This document shows, in pieces, positions 41,033 to 48,377 of a stretch of DNA of 48,377 nt (positions are counted from its first letter, which is position 1; each line of letters opens with the position of its first letter). The notes under the pieces were generated by a model, which saw nothing but the letters and a program-made list of their open reading frames with translations, did no database searches and was not told where the DNA came from. The DNA comes from an uncultured Alphaproteobacteria bacterium (GTDB taxonomy: Bacteria > Pseudomonadota > Alphaproteobacteria > RF32 > CAG-239): the NCBI GenBank assembly GCA_900540425.1, contig UQFU01000003.1, forward strand, positions 1 to 48,377, written 5' to 3'. Both the position numbers and the translations under genes were made by a program.

Positions 41033-41809
41033 CTATTTCCATACTTTCCAGGGAGCCTGGTCTTTGGCCCACATGTCGTTGAGGTCGTTTTTGTCTTTGA
41101 GCATATCCATGGCGTGCCAGAAACCGTTATGCTTGTAAGCATGGAGCTGGCCGTCGCGGGCCAGGTTCTTGAGCGGTTCCTGTTCCCAGACAACATTGTC
41201 GCCTTCGGGAATATATTCAAAAGCTTCCGGCTGGCAGACAAAGAAGCCGGCATTAATCCAGGCGCCGCCTTCTTTGGGTTTTTCCTGAAATTTGCTGATT
41301 GTGCCCTCTTCGTCAATGGACAACGCTCCGAAACGCCCTTCCGGCTGGTATGCCGTAAGCGTGACCAATTTTCCGGATTTCTTATGGCTTTCGACCAGTT
41401 TGTCGATGTTAACGTCGGAGACGCCGTCGCCGTAAGTCAGCATAAAAGGTTCATTGCCGATAAAGTTTTTGACTTTGCGGATGCGGCCGCCGGTCATGGT
41501 GTTGCGGCCGGTATAGAACATGGTCACTTTCCAAGGTTCACAGCTGTTTTGATGAACTTCAACGCTATTGGTGGCCAGGTCGACGGTTACATCGGAGTTG
41601 TTCATGTAATAGTTGACGAAGTATTCTTTGATGACTTCGCTTTTATACCCGCAGAGTACAACGAAATCGTTGTAGCCATAATGCGAGTAGGTTTTCATGA
41701 TATGCCAGAGAATCGGTTTGCCGCCGATGCCGACCATCGGTTTGGGGCGGACGCTGGTTTCTTCTCCTAATCTGGTGCCGAGGCCTCCGGCCAAAATTAA
41801 AACTTTCAT
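41033..41809 (-). CDS. rfbF: Glucose-1-phosphate cytidylyltransferase
   Basis: RfbF makes CDP-glucose from CTP and glucose 1-phosphate. The 258-residue product has the nucleotidyltransferase start KVLILAGGLGTRLGEETSVRPKPMV, GGKPILWHIMK, the family-specific TMTGGRIRKVK, YGDGVSDVNI (metal Asp) and NAGFFVCQPE. Length matches Salmonella/Yersinia RfbF (about 257). The upstream GT2 stop (TAA) abuts its ATG, so translation is coupled. It is followed by an SDR and rfbG. Confidence 0.97.
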   Translation of the reverse strand: MKVLILAGGLGTRLGEETSVRPKPMVGIGGKPILWHIMKTYSHYGYNDFVVLCGYKSEVIKEYFVNYYMNNSDVTVDLATNSVEVHQNSCEPWKVTMFYTGRNTMTGGRIRKVKNFIGNEPFMLTYGDGVSDVNIDKLVESHKKSGKLVTLTAYQPEGRFGALSIDEEGTISKFQEKPKEGGAWINAGFFVCQPEAFEYIPEGDNVVWEQEPLKNLARDGQLHAYKHNGFWHAMDMLKDKNDLNDMWAKDQAPWKVWK

Positions 41810-42799
41810 TTATTTACTCCTTTGCGTTATTTTAAAGGTTAATCCCAAGAAGCGGACGACTTTGCGGCCGTTATGCCGGCAGGCGGAAAAAAAACGCTCC
41901 GCAAGGCTCGGATACAGGGCAATCCGCGAATTTTCCAGTTCTTTGACAAAGCTTTGAAACGGCGTCAGCAGGGTGAACAGTTTTTTCCGAAGTTCAGGGT
42001 GTCCCAACAGGTTATATACCGGCAGCGAGCGGTTTAAAAACTGCAGTAGGGAAGCGGTTTCATCGGCCGAAAATTTTTTTGCGGCGGCATGGTCAAGCAG
42101 ATATTTGATGACGGTCAGCGCGTAGGTTAGGCGCGGCAAGTCGTCTTCGGCATTGTGCATCAGGGAAGCCGGATTTTGCCGGTACCAGTAATACGGTTTT
42201 TCCGTCAGCCGCATTCCGGAAGCGTAAAAGACGGTCTGGAGCAGGAAAACGTTATCCTGAAAATAGGAACCGCGGTCGGCGGAAAAACGCAGATGGTGTT
42301 GTTCGATTATGCTGCGGCGGTAAATTTTATCCCAGACGGCGCCGTTTTTTAGGGTTTCGATTTGAGGGCGCAGGCCGGAAACGCTTTTTTCTCCGGTGCG
42401 GTGCGGAAACAGACGGCATTGGCCGTCGGAAACGGTTTGGTAATTGGTATAGACGATATCACAGCCGTTCTCTTCGGCGCAGCGGTATAATTCTTCAAAG
42501 TAGTCGTCGTCAACCCAGTCGTCAGAATCAACAAAGCCGACATATTTGCCCGAAGCCTGTTCCAGGCCGGCGTTCATTGCGCCGCTGTAGCCCCGGTTTT
42601 CAGGCAAGTGTATGACTTTAATGCCCGGGCGGAGGTTTTGATGTTGTTGCAAAATCCGGCGGCATTGCTCATCGGCGCCGTTGTCAACCCAAATCAGCTC
42701 AATGCCGGGCAGGGTTTGCCGGATCAGGCTGCCGAGGCATTTTTCCAGATAGGCGGCGGTATTATAGACAGGAGTTATAACGCTGACGGAGGGGTGCAT
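41810..42799 (-). CDS. Glycosyltransferase family 2
   Basis: The 329-residue transferase has VSVITPVYNTAAYLEKCLGS, IWVDNGADEQC, GYSGAMNAGLEQASG and GFVDSDDWVDDDYF, the GT2 core. The C-terminal half includes WDKIYRRSIIEQHHLRF. GC content is like the genome core, in contrast to the GT2 genes near tRNA-Thr. It starts 2 nt after the first GT2 gene of the operon. Confidence 0.9.
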   Translation of the reverse strand: MHPSVSVITPVYNTAAYLEKCLGSLIRQTLPGIELIWVDNGADEQCRRILQQHQNLRPGIKVIHLPENRGYSGAMNAGLEQASGKYVGFVDSDDWVDDDYFEELYRCAEENGCDIVYTNYQTVSDGQCRLFPHRTGEKSVSGLRPQIETLKNGAVWDKIYRRSIIEQHHLRFSADRGSYFQDNVFLLQTVFYASGMRLTEKPYYWYRQNPASLMHNAEDDLPRLTYALTVIKYLLDHAAAKKFSADETASLLQFLNRSLPVYNLLGHPELRKKLFTLLTPFQSFVKELENSRIALYPSLAERFFSACRHNGRKVVRFLGLTFKITQRSK

Positions 42800-42801
42800 T
42801 C

Positions 42802-43659
42802 TTAAACTCCCGGCACAGAAATTTTGGTTTTAACGGAAAGCAGCGGCAGAAAGCCGAACAGTTTTATCCGGCAATAGTCTGCAGAACGATATATGGTAAG
42901 CAGCGGCAACAGGTTAAACAGTTTTATGCGGGTGGTTTTGCCGAGGCGGCGATTGACCAGACTCCACAATTCCGGATGCTCCCGGCGGACAAATCCGCGG
43001 ACGGCTTCGGCGGCCCGGGCCATTTGTCCTGAGCGGCGGTGCGACGTGTTGCCGGGGTGGTCGCGATACATAAAAAGAATCTCGGGCAGATTGTGAAACT
43101 CGGTTTTTCCGAGCAGTCGGCACCACAGGGCATAGTCTTCGGCGGGGGTAAACTCTTCTTCGTAACAGATGCGGTTTTCTTTCAGGACCGAGTGGCGGAT
43201 CAGCGCGGCCGGATGAATTATGCAATCGTCGAACAAAAGCTTGCTCTCGATTTGGGCGTTGGCTTCGGGGTAGCTGATGATTGCCTGCGTCCCGATAACC
43301 TTGGCTCGGCAGGAAACGATCCCGATGTTTGGGTGGCAGTCGAGGAAATCGACTTCGCGGGCAAGGCGCTCGGGCAGAGAAATGTCGTCGTGATCCATGA
43401 CCGCAAGGTATTTGCCCTGAGCTTTATCGAGCAGAATATTGCGGGTTCCGGAAATTCCGAGATTGGTTTTGTTTTTGAAATATTTTATGCGGGAATCGGA
43501 ATATGACCTGATAACTTTTTCAACATCGGTCGTTGAGGCGTCATTGACGATCAGCAGTTCAAAATCTTGAAAAGTCTGATTCAGAATACTTTCGACCGCC
43601 TGACGGAGGAAGTCTTCGGGAGTGTTGTAAACAGGCAGCAAAACCGAAACTTCAGGCAT
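42802..43659 (-). CDS. Glycosyltransferase family 2, first gene of the polysaccharide operon
   Basis: The 285-residue transferase has VSVLLPVYNTPEDFLRQAVE, LLIVNDASTTD, GISGTRNILLDKAQG and AVMDHDDISLPERLA (DHDD in the DxD position), followed by HPAALIRHSVL and ALWCRLLG. GGAG lies 6 nt before the ATG at 43659. It is the operon's first gene; the structured RNA and its terminator end 84 nt upstream. Confidence 0.9.
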   Translation of the reverse strand: MPEVSVLLPVYNTPEDFLRQAVESILNQTFQDFELLIVNDASTTDVEKVIRSYSDSRIKYFKNKTNLGISGTRNILLDKAQGKYLAVMDHDDISLPERLAREVDFLDCHPNIGIVSCRAKVIGTQAIISYPEANAQIESKLLFDDCIIHPAALIRHSVLKENRICYEEEFTPAEDYALWCRLLGKTEFHNLPEILFMYRDHPGNTSHRRSGQMARAAEAVRGFVRREHPELWSLVNRRLGKTTRIKLFNLLPLLTIYRSADYCRIKLFGFLPLLSVKTKISVPGV

Positions 43660-43742
43660 GGCATTCTCCGGGAACGGATGCCGGAAGCAGAAGATTATCC
43701 GGTTTAATGTTGCTGCATATCATTTTAACTCTCCACGGTACC

Positions 43743-43770
43743 AATAAGAAAAGCCACCCGTAAGGTGGCC
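43743..43770 (-). terminator. Terminator of the structured RNA, or attenuator
   Basis: On the minus strand GCCACC-TTACG-GGTGGC is followed by TTTTCTTATT. An outer inverted repeat AACTCTCC/GGAGAGTT (43727-43734 with 43771-43778) flanks it and could pair around it. Confidence 0.75.
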
Positions 43771-44008
43771 GGAGAGTTCATAAATCATATGTAGTGACAT
43801 GATCCCGCAATCTTTAAAACCATGTTTTTTCAAGGATAGTTGACATGGTTTCTGAACATACATTGCAGCTCCCCGACCTTTTGAGAGTCAGGGTATTTCG
43901 ATGCATGATAGATACACCAAATTCGATGCATATCATGCACCGCACTACATAGAGCTTATGAAGGCTCCGTACTTATCGGGTACTAAACTCCGGGCTGCCC
44001 CGGAATCT
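43743..44008 (-). ncRNA. Unidentified structured RNA upstream of the polysaccharide operon
   Basis: No protein reading frame is supported in 43660-44260. On the minus strand a transcript from about 44008 to the terminator at 43743-43770 would be about 265 nt and dense in helices: TCCGGG-CTGC-CCCGGA (plus-strand 43989-44004), a 9-bp helix TGCATGATA/TATCATGCA (43902-43939), CCCCGAC/GTCAGGG (43871-43893), a 9-bp helix AAACCATGT/ACATGGTTT (43817-43851) and ATCAT/ATGAT (43784-43803). I do not recognise 6S, SRP, RNase P or tmRNA hallmarks. It may be a standalone ncRNA or a riboswitch/attenuator leader for the operon. Strand is set by the terminator and promoter. Confidence 0.6.
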
Positions 44009-44014
44009 GCTGAC

Positions 44015-44043
44015 AGCTTAGTAAATATATTTTCGTTTGGCAA
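44015..44043 (-). promoter_or_regulatory. Possible promoter of the structured RNA
   Basis: On the minus strand TTGCCA (44038-44043), a 17-bp spacer and TAAGCT (44015-44020). The -35 is good, the -10 weak. Region 44044-44262 holds no gene; it has AT-only hairpin ACAAAAAT/ATTTTTGT and short repeats. Confidence 0.4.
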
Positions 44044-44262
44044 GAGCTTTTGTTGATTTATTTTTAAATAGTTTGAGCGGAACCGCATGAATTTGGGATA
44101 AAAAAAACGGGAAGTTCGGGGTTTATCAAAGGTTATCCTTTTGTAAAGATTGCAAGTTTTATTTTTGCAGCCGGAAAATTACCGGAAAACAAAAATAATT
44201 CGATTTTTGTCGTTTAAAAATGTAGAGCTAAAGTATATTTATCAGAAAAGGCGCTTTTTGAA

Positions 44263-44291
44263 TTGAATTATAAAATAAAATATCATACAAT
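44263..44291 (+). promoter_or_regulatory. Promoter of the MprF-like gene
   Basis: TTGAAT (44263-44268), a 17-bp spacer and TACAAT (44286-44291) set the start near 44298, which rules out a GTG at 44300 as translation start. Confidence 0.65.
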
Positions 44292-44335
44292 CGCGGCAAG
44301 TGAAAAAACGGATTTTTATGCAGAAGGGTTCTTTG

Positions 44336-45313
44336 ATGTCATTTAAAGCTAAAAGGTTTTTTAAGAAACTGGTTTCGTGGATTGGACTTTTTTTCTTTGC
44401 TTTTGCGGCATATATGCTTTATCACCAGCTTTCAAAATATGATTTTGAAGACATCAAATCGGCGGTTCTGAGCATTCCGAACAAGAATCTGATGCTGGCC
44501 AGCCTGGCGTCTTTGGGCGGGTATGTTGCCCTTTCTTCGTATGACTATCTGGCCTTGCGCTATGTTCATCGCAAGCTTTCTCCCCTAAAGTGGATTTTTG
44601 CCGGGTTTATCGGTTTTTCGGTCAGCAACAATGCCGGGCATGCCATTGTTTCCGGCGGCTCAATCCGGTATCGGCTGTATGCCCGTTGGCGCTTTCATGC
44701 CTCGGAAATTGTGCAGATGGTAACTTTTTCGGGGTTTACATATTTGGTGGCGTGTTTTTTTCTGATTATTCTCGGCTATTTCCTGACGCCCAATCATGCT
44801 TTTGGCGAGGGGTCGGTTTCTAAAATGACAACGGAAATTATTACGGCGGTTTCGGCCATAGGGCTGTTGGTCTATTTTGGCGCCAGCCTGTTTTATAAAA
44901 AGCCGATTGTCATTAAGGACATCGCTTTTGAAATGCCTTCGTTCCGCATGGCTTTGGCGCAGGTGTTTATCGGCGGCGCGGATATTCTTTTGGCTTCGCT
45001 GGTTTTGTATTTTTCGATGATTCCGTTTTTGGATATTTCTTTTGACGTTTTTATCGGCGTCTTTATTATTGCCCAGGTTTTGGGCGTATACAGCCAGGTT
45101 CCGGGCGGTTTGGGGGTTTTTGAGGGATTGTTTCTGTATATTATCCCCGGCGATACGGATCCGGCCCTGCTGTTTGGTGCGCTGATTGCCTACCGGATTA
45201 TCTATTATCTGCTGCCGCTGGTGATTTCTTCGGTTTTGCTGTTTTCTTATGAAGGGTATCTGGGATACAGCCGAAACCGCCGTCTGCGCCGCGAGCAGAA
45301 AAAAGCGCTATAG
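44336..45313 (+). CDS. MprF/UPF0104-family membrane protein (flippase-like domain)
   Basis: The 325-residue product has about eight hydrophobic segments and matches the N-terminal membrane part of lysylphosphatidylglycerol synthase/flippase MprF, without the cytoplasmic synthase domain. Marks include NNAGHAIVSGGSIRYRLYAR and the hallmark VYSQVPGGLGVFEGLFL. Stand-alone members are common and thought to flip lipids or lipid-linked precursors; substrate unknown. The start at 44336 is chosen for AAGGG 7 nt upstream; ATG at 44318 is the alternative. Its end overlaps the convergent thioredoxin-like gene by 6 nt. A role with the neighbouring polysaccharide operon is only suggested by position. Confidence 0.85.
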   Translation: MSFKAKRFFKKLVSWIGLFFFAFAAYMLYHQLSKYDFEDIKSAVLSIPNKNLMLASLASLGGYVALSSYDYLALRYVHRKLSPLKWIFAGFIGFSVSNNAGHAIVSGGSIRYRLYARWRFHASEIVQMVTFSGFTYLVACFFLIILGYFLTPNHAFGEGSVSKMTTEIITAVSAIGLLVYFGASLFYKKPIVIKDIAFEMPSFRMALAQVFIGGADILLASLVLYFSMIPFLDISFDVFIGVFIIAQVLGVYSQVPGGLGVFEGLFLYIIPGDTDPALLFGALIAYRIIYYLLPLVISSVLLFSYEGYLGYSRNRRLRREQKKAL

Positions 45314-45784
45314 GTTTGAGCTGCCGTCACCCAAAAAGTCGTTTACTTCATTGGTAAAGTTTTCGGTAAAGCTGACCGGATCGGAAATCTGATCCTGAAG
45401 GTTTTGCAGTTTTCGGTAGCCGAAAGCCGAACCGTCGCTGATGCGGACCAAAACCACTTCCAAAGGATTGCGCAGGTTGTAGGTTTCGATAAAGTCGTAA
45501 TCCTGATCTTCGGCGTAGTTGATTAGGAACAGGCTGTATTCCTGTGAGTAGTAGCTGTAATAAATTTTTTCGATGAGGTCGATGGTTTGGGGGCAGGTTT
45601 CGCAGGGGGCATTGTTAAAAAAAACATAAATGATTGACTTATTTTCATTCTGTTCTGATTCGGCAAAATATTCCTGCAGACTTTGTCCGGGCGTATAAGC
45701 TCCCTGATATTCCGGCAGTTGGGCGGAAGCCGTTCCGGCAGCAAGGGCCAGCAAAAGTGCCGGCAGTACCGATAAGCGTTTCAT
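45308..45784 (-). CDS. Secreted thioredoxin-like protein
   Basis: The 158-residue product has a Sec signal peptide (LPALLLALAAGTASA, cleavage after ASA) and a domain with IIYVFFNNAPCETCPQTIDLI, a CxxC redox motif after a beta strand, as in thioredoxin-fold proteins. The periplasmic location and CETC motif suggest disulphide chemistry or metal handling; family not certain. It lies 21 nt downstream of the aminopeptidase gene (stop codon of the former at 45806) on the same strand, so probably in its operon. It overlaps the end of the MprF-like gene by 6 nt. Confidence 0.7.
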   Translation of the reverse strand: MKRLSVLPALLLALAAGTASAQLPEYQGAYTPGQSLQEYFAESEQNENKSIIYVFFNNAPCETCPQTIDLIEKIYYSYYSQEYSLFLINYAEDQDYDFIETYNLRNPLEVVLVRISDGSAFGYRKLQNLQDQISDPVSFTENFTNEVNDFLGDGSSNL

Positions 45785-45805
45785 GTTTTTATCCTTTGAT
45801 AAAAT

Positions 45806-47494
45806 TTACTCCAGCGGAGCGCAGGCGTTGAGGAGCCAATTTTTTTCGGCCTCATTCAGGAGCGGGGCTATCCGCTCAAAAACCTGCCGGTGATAATTGT
45901 TCAGCCAGGTGCGCTCTTCTTCGTTTAAGAGATATTTATCAATCAGCTTTTTATCAAGAGGGACAAAAGTTAAAGTTTCGAAACAAAGCATAGGAATTTC
46001 AAAACCCGGGCTGTTATGGCGCGCAACCCGGGCCAGGTTTTCGATCCGGATTCCGTAGGCGTTTTCTTTGTAATACCCGGGTTCGATGGAGGTAATCATG
46101 TTTTCGGCCAGCGGGGTGAGGGCATTGCGCGAGGAAATGCTGACGGGACCCTCATGGACATTGAGGAAAAAGCCAACCCCGTGACCGGTGCCATGGTTGT
46201 AATTTTTGCCGCATTTCCAGAGCGGCTCGCGGGCGATGGCATCAAGCGCCAGGCCGGGGGTGCCGTCGGGGAAACAAGCGGAAGCCAGCGCAATATGCGC
46301 TTTGAGCACGACGGTGAAATCGCGAATCATTTCCGGGGCCGGGCTGCCGAGAGCTATGGTTCTGGTGATGTCGGTGGTTCCGTCGAGGTATTGGGCGCCG
46401 CTGTCGAGGAGCAGCAGCGAACCTGAGGCAAGTTTGCGGCTGGTTGCTTCCGAGGGCTGGTAATGAACGATGGCACCGTTAGCAGCGAATCCGGCGATGG
46501 TTTCAAAACTGTTGGAAAAAAAGTTTGTTTCGGCGGCACGCAAGTCATGGAGTTTTTTGACGACGTCAAGTTCGGTTTGTCCGTTGTAATTTTGTTCCAG
46601 CCAGATTAGAAGGCGGACGACGGCGGCGCCGTCACGCAAGTGTGCCTTACGGAGGCCGGAGATTTCAACCGGGTTCTTGACGGCTTTTCTGTTTTGAACC
46701 GGGTCGGGCAGGTTTTCAATCCAGATTTTGTGTTTTTTCATCAGGCTGAACAAAGCCCGCGGCGAGCGTTTGCAGTCCATGCCGACAGTACGGTTTTTGT
46801 AATTTTTGAGCTCTGATTCGAGCTTGGTGAAATCGGTGGTAAAAAGGCTGACTTCGCCGAGGGCGTTGATGAAAGCGAAAGCTCGGACGATCGGTGTGTC
46901 GGGCAGGCAATCGGAGCGCAGATTCAAAAGCCAGGATACGCTGTCGCAGGCTGTGAGCAGAAAGGCATCGAGTTTGTTCTGCCGCATGAATTCGGTAAGG
47001 TCGGCAATTTTTTCATCCATGGAAATGCCGGCAAACTCAATGTCGTGCTCGAAAATATTGCATTCTTTTGCCGAAAGCAGGGCGGCGGAGAGCAGGCCGG
47101 CGTCTTCGACAAATTCGATGTTTTTGAGCGTCCGTTTCCAGAAGTCGGTTTCCGAAACCGTATGGCACCAAGGGTTGAAAGCAATCCGGAGCTTTTGGCT
47201 TTCGGTGTGGTTTTGCAGCCAGGAGCCGAGGCTCTGCCCGTTGGTTATGACGACTTCGACCTGTTCGGGATCGGTTTCGCGGGCAGCCTGAAGTTCGTAT
47301 CTGCCGTCGGTGAAAAGAAAAGCACGGTCGCGAAAAACAAGGAGGTTTCCGGCGGAACCGCTGAAACCGGTCAACCGCTGGAGACGGTTTTCTTCAGGGA
47401 GAATGTCTTGTCCCAGAAACTGGTTGTTGCGAGTGATGATGCAGGCGTCAAGTTTTTGAGCCGCCAGCTGTTGTTGCAGTTCGGTTAAAGTCAT
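45806..47494 (-). CDS. Xaa-Pro aminopeptidase (peptidase M24B)
   Basis: The 562-residue cytoplasmic enzyme removes N-terminal residues next to proline using two metal ions. Two creatinase-like N-terminal domains (TGFSGSAGNLLVFRDRAFLF) precede the pita-bread catalytic domain with LLLDSGAQYLDGTTDITRT (metal Asp pair), NHGTGHGVGFFLNVHEGP (metal His and substrate His), SIEPGYY (metal Glu) and IRIENLA (metal Glu). It is the long aminopeptidase P type, about 600 residues in eukaryotes and alphaproteobacteria. Its start at 47494 overlaps the prmA stop as ATGA, with GGAG upstream; the longer frame to 47524 is less likely. Confidence 0.95.
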   Translation of the reverse strand: MTLTELQQQLAAQKLDACIITRNNQFLGQDILPEENRLQRLTGFSGSAGNLLVFRDRAFLFTDGRYELQAARETDPEQVEVVITNGQSLGSWLQNHTESQKLRIAFNPWCHTVSETDFWKRTLKNIEFVEDAGLLSAALLSAKECNIFEHDIEFAGISMDEKIADLTEFMRQNKLDAFLLTACDSVSWLLNLRSDCLPDTPIVRAFAFINALGEVSLFTTDFTKLESELKNYKNRTVGMDCKRSPRALFSLMKKHKIWIENLPDPVQNRKAVKNPVEISGLRKAHLRDGAAVVRLLIWLEQNYNGQTELDVVKKLHDLRAAETNFFSNSFETIAGFAANGAIVHYQPSEATSRKLASGSLLLLDSGAQYLDGTTDITRTIALGSPAPEMIRDFTVVLKAHIALASACFPDGTPGLALDAIAREPLWKCGKNYNHGTGHGVGFFLNVHEGPVSISSRNALTPLAENMITSIEPGYYKENAYGIRIENLARVARHNSPGFEIPMLCFETLTFVPLDKKLIDKYLLNEEERTWLNNYHRQVFERIAPLLNEAEKNWLLNACAPLE

Positions 47495-48366
47495 GCTTTT
47501 TTCTCCATGAGGGCAGCGCGCCAATTATCCATTTCATAAATTTTAATTAGTTCCAGACCTTGTTCAATATGGGCATCAATTACCCAGTTTTCCTGTTCTC
47601 CGATAAAGCCCGAAAGAACGGCGTATCCGCCTGGCCGCAGGCTCGCGGCCAAATCCGGTGCCATTTCTATCAGCGGGCGGGCAAGGATATTGGCAAAAAT
47701 CAGGTCGTAGGGCTTGTTCTCCTTTACCAGCGGGGATTGGTAACCGTTGCTTATGCCGGCAGTAATTACGTTTTCCAGACCATTGTCTTCGGCATTTTGA
47801 CGGGTGACCAGAACCGCTTCGTCGTCGATGTCAACGGCGATGACCTGCGTTTCCCGAGACCAGAGTTTTCCGGCGCCGAGGGATAAGATTCCGGAACCGC
47901 AGCCGACGTCGAGGATTTTTCGGTGAGGGACGTTTTGACGATATAAGTCGCTCAAAGCCAGGAGGCAGGATTTGGTGGTTTGGTGTTCGGAGCCAAAGGC
48001 GGTGGCAGCATAAATCCGCAGAGGAAGCCTGTCTGTTTGCGGCTGTTGTTCTTCATGGACGCCGTAAACCAAAAATTCTCCGACTTCAAGCGGAGCAAAG
48101 CGGATGACGTTGTCTTTGAGCCAGTTGTCGCTTTTCAGGAGTTCGACGCAATAGGGGGGAACCTCTAATTTCCGTTCGGCGGCTCGGCGTCTGAAGTCGG
48201 CCTCGTCAAAGGGATTGCGGAGATAACCGACATAATTGTCGGAGCCGTCGTCGCCGTAGTTGTCGCAGACGACTTCAAAATATTCTTCCAGGAATTCTTC
48301 CCAGAGCGGCGAGGCTTCAAATTGCGGGGCAAAGCTGATCTGCCAGCAGTTTCCGGAGTTGTGCAT
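47491..48366 (-). CDS. prmA: Ribosomal protein L11 methyltransferase
   Basis: PrmA trimethylates ribosomal protein L11 at several lysines and its N-terminus using S-adenosylmethionine. The 291-residue product has the linker motif AFGSEHQTTKSCL before the SAM loop ILDVGCGSGILSLGA, VIAVDIDDEAVLVTRQNA and IFANILARPLIEMAPDL (the NIL motif, acceptor site), then the C-terminal GGYAVLSGFI. The start at 48366 is near the window edge; an upstream ribosome site is barely visible, so a slightly longer form cannot be excluded. It overlaps the aminopeptidase gene by 4 nt and is probably first in that operon. Confidence 0.93.
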   Translation of the reverse strand: MHNSGNCWQISFAPQFEASPLWEEFLEEYFEVVCDNYGDDGSDNYVGYLRNPFDEADFRRRAAERKLEVPPYCVELLKSDNWLKDNVIRFAPLEVGEFLVYGVHEEQQPQTDRLPLRIYAATAFGSEHQTTKSCLLALSDLYRQNVPHRKILDVGCGSGILSLGAGKLWSRETQVIAVDIDDEAVLVTRQNAEDNGLENVITAGISNGYQSPLVKENKPYDLIFANILARPLIEMAPDLAASLRPGGYAVLSGFIGEQENWVIDAHIEQGLELIKIYEMDNWRAALMEKKA

Positions 48367-48377
48367 TTTATACCCAT

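Noticed and set aside
43660..43745. ops/JUMPstart element for RfaH at the operon start
   Set aside because: No GGCGGTAGC-like sequence was found between the structured RNA and the first gene.
43660..44260. Possible two-piece tmRNA, RNase P or 6S RNA
   Set aside because: None of the expected marks is present on either strand: no T-loop with CCA, no tag frame, no RNase P core such as GAGGAAAGTCC, and the ends do not pair as in 6S RNA.
1..48377. CRISPR array, rRNA or insertion sequence
   Set aside because: No regularly spaced repeats, no rRNA-like sequence and no transposase or recombinase gene were seen on either strand.

Overview
The window looks like a chromosomal piece of an alphaproteobacterium with moderate GC, probably an uncultured host-associated or gut lineage. 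This is inferred from the XRE regulator, which has the alphaproteobacterial 'ID-HVG ... NRVTASRLWD ... FFFE' form, from the translation and cell-envelope gene set, and from sigma70-like promoters with 17-bp spacers. No 16S rRNA is present to settle it. Gene density is high, starts are mostly ATG with clear Shine-Dalgarno sites, and intrinsic terminators are common.

Layout. 1-4.1 kb: the start of a FliL-like gene (minus strand), then a two-gene plus-strand locus for a membrane-anchored protein and a 967-residue prepilin-like adhesin resembling conjugative-pilus tip protein PilV. 4.2-13.7 kb: a secreted protein, trpS, an orphan, serS, and a tight run of HAD phosphatase, a membrane-anchored MEMO-AMMECR1 fusion, an M49-like metallopeptidase and L-serine dehydratase. 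13.7-18.5 kb: tRNA-Gln, a GNAT acetyltransferase, aspS and two orphans. 18.6-22.1 kb: rnd, an ArsR-type regulator, xseB-ispA and an XRE regulator. 22.1-29.9 kb: a small lipoprotein, a membrane protein, a CusRS-like two-component system, proC, a Zn/Cd/Pb exporter operon (ArsR sensor, free HMA metallochaperone, P1B ATPase) and two membrane orphans. 30.1 kb: tRNA-Thr. 30.3-43.7 kb: one minus-strand polysaccharide operon with five GT2 glycosyltransferases (one fused to a DUF616-like domain), a GT8 transferase, three SDR epimerase/reductases, a UGM-like flavoprotein and rfbF-rfbG for CDP-4-keto-6-deoxyglucose. 43.7-44.0 kb: a strongly folded RNA ending in a terminator just upstream of that operon. 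44.3-48.4 kb: an MprF-like membrane protein, a secreted thioredoxin-like protein, an aminopeptidase P and prmA.

How the genes work together. The polysaccharide operon appears to make a CDP-activated 6-deoxy sugar (RfbF, RfbG, then an SDR reductase and possibly a pyranose/furanose mutase) and assemble it with the transferases. rfbH is absent, so a 3,6-dideoxyhexose is unlikely. The half of the operon nearest tRNA-Thr is clearly AT-rich against a GC-richer first half, suggesting mosaic origin. The metal operon is probably self-regulated: the heptamer TTTAATT recurs at both of its promoters.

Most unusual signals. Both tRNA genes are followed, after their terminators, by a compact structured segment that ends in a second copy of that tRNA's own 3' end (15 bp for Gln, 46 bp including the terminator for Thr). 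Each segment also carries an inverted copy of its tRNA's T-arm, so they look like two members of one tRNA-targeted small element family. The second signal is the unidentified roughly 265-nt structured RNA at 43743-44008, which could be a standalone ncRNA or a leader controlling the polysaccharide operon.
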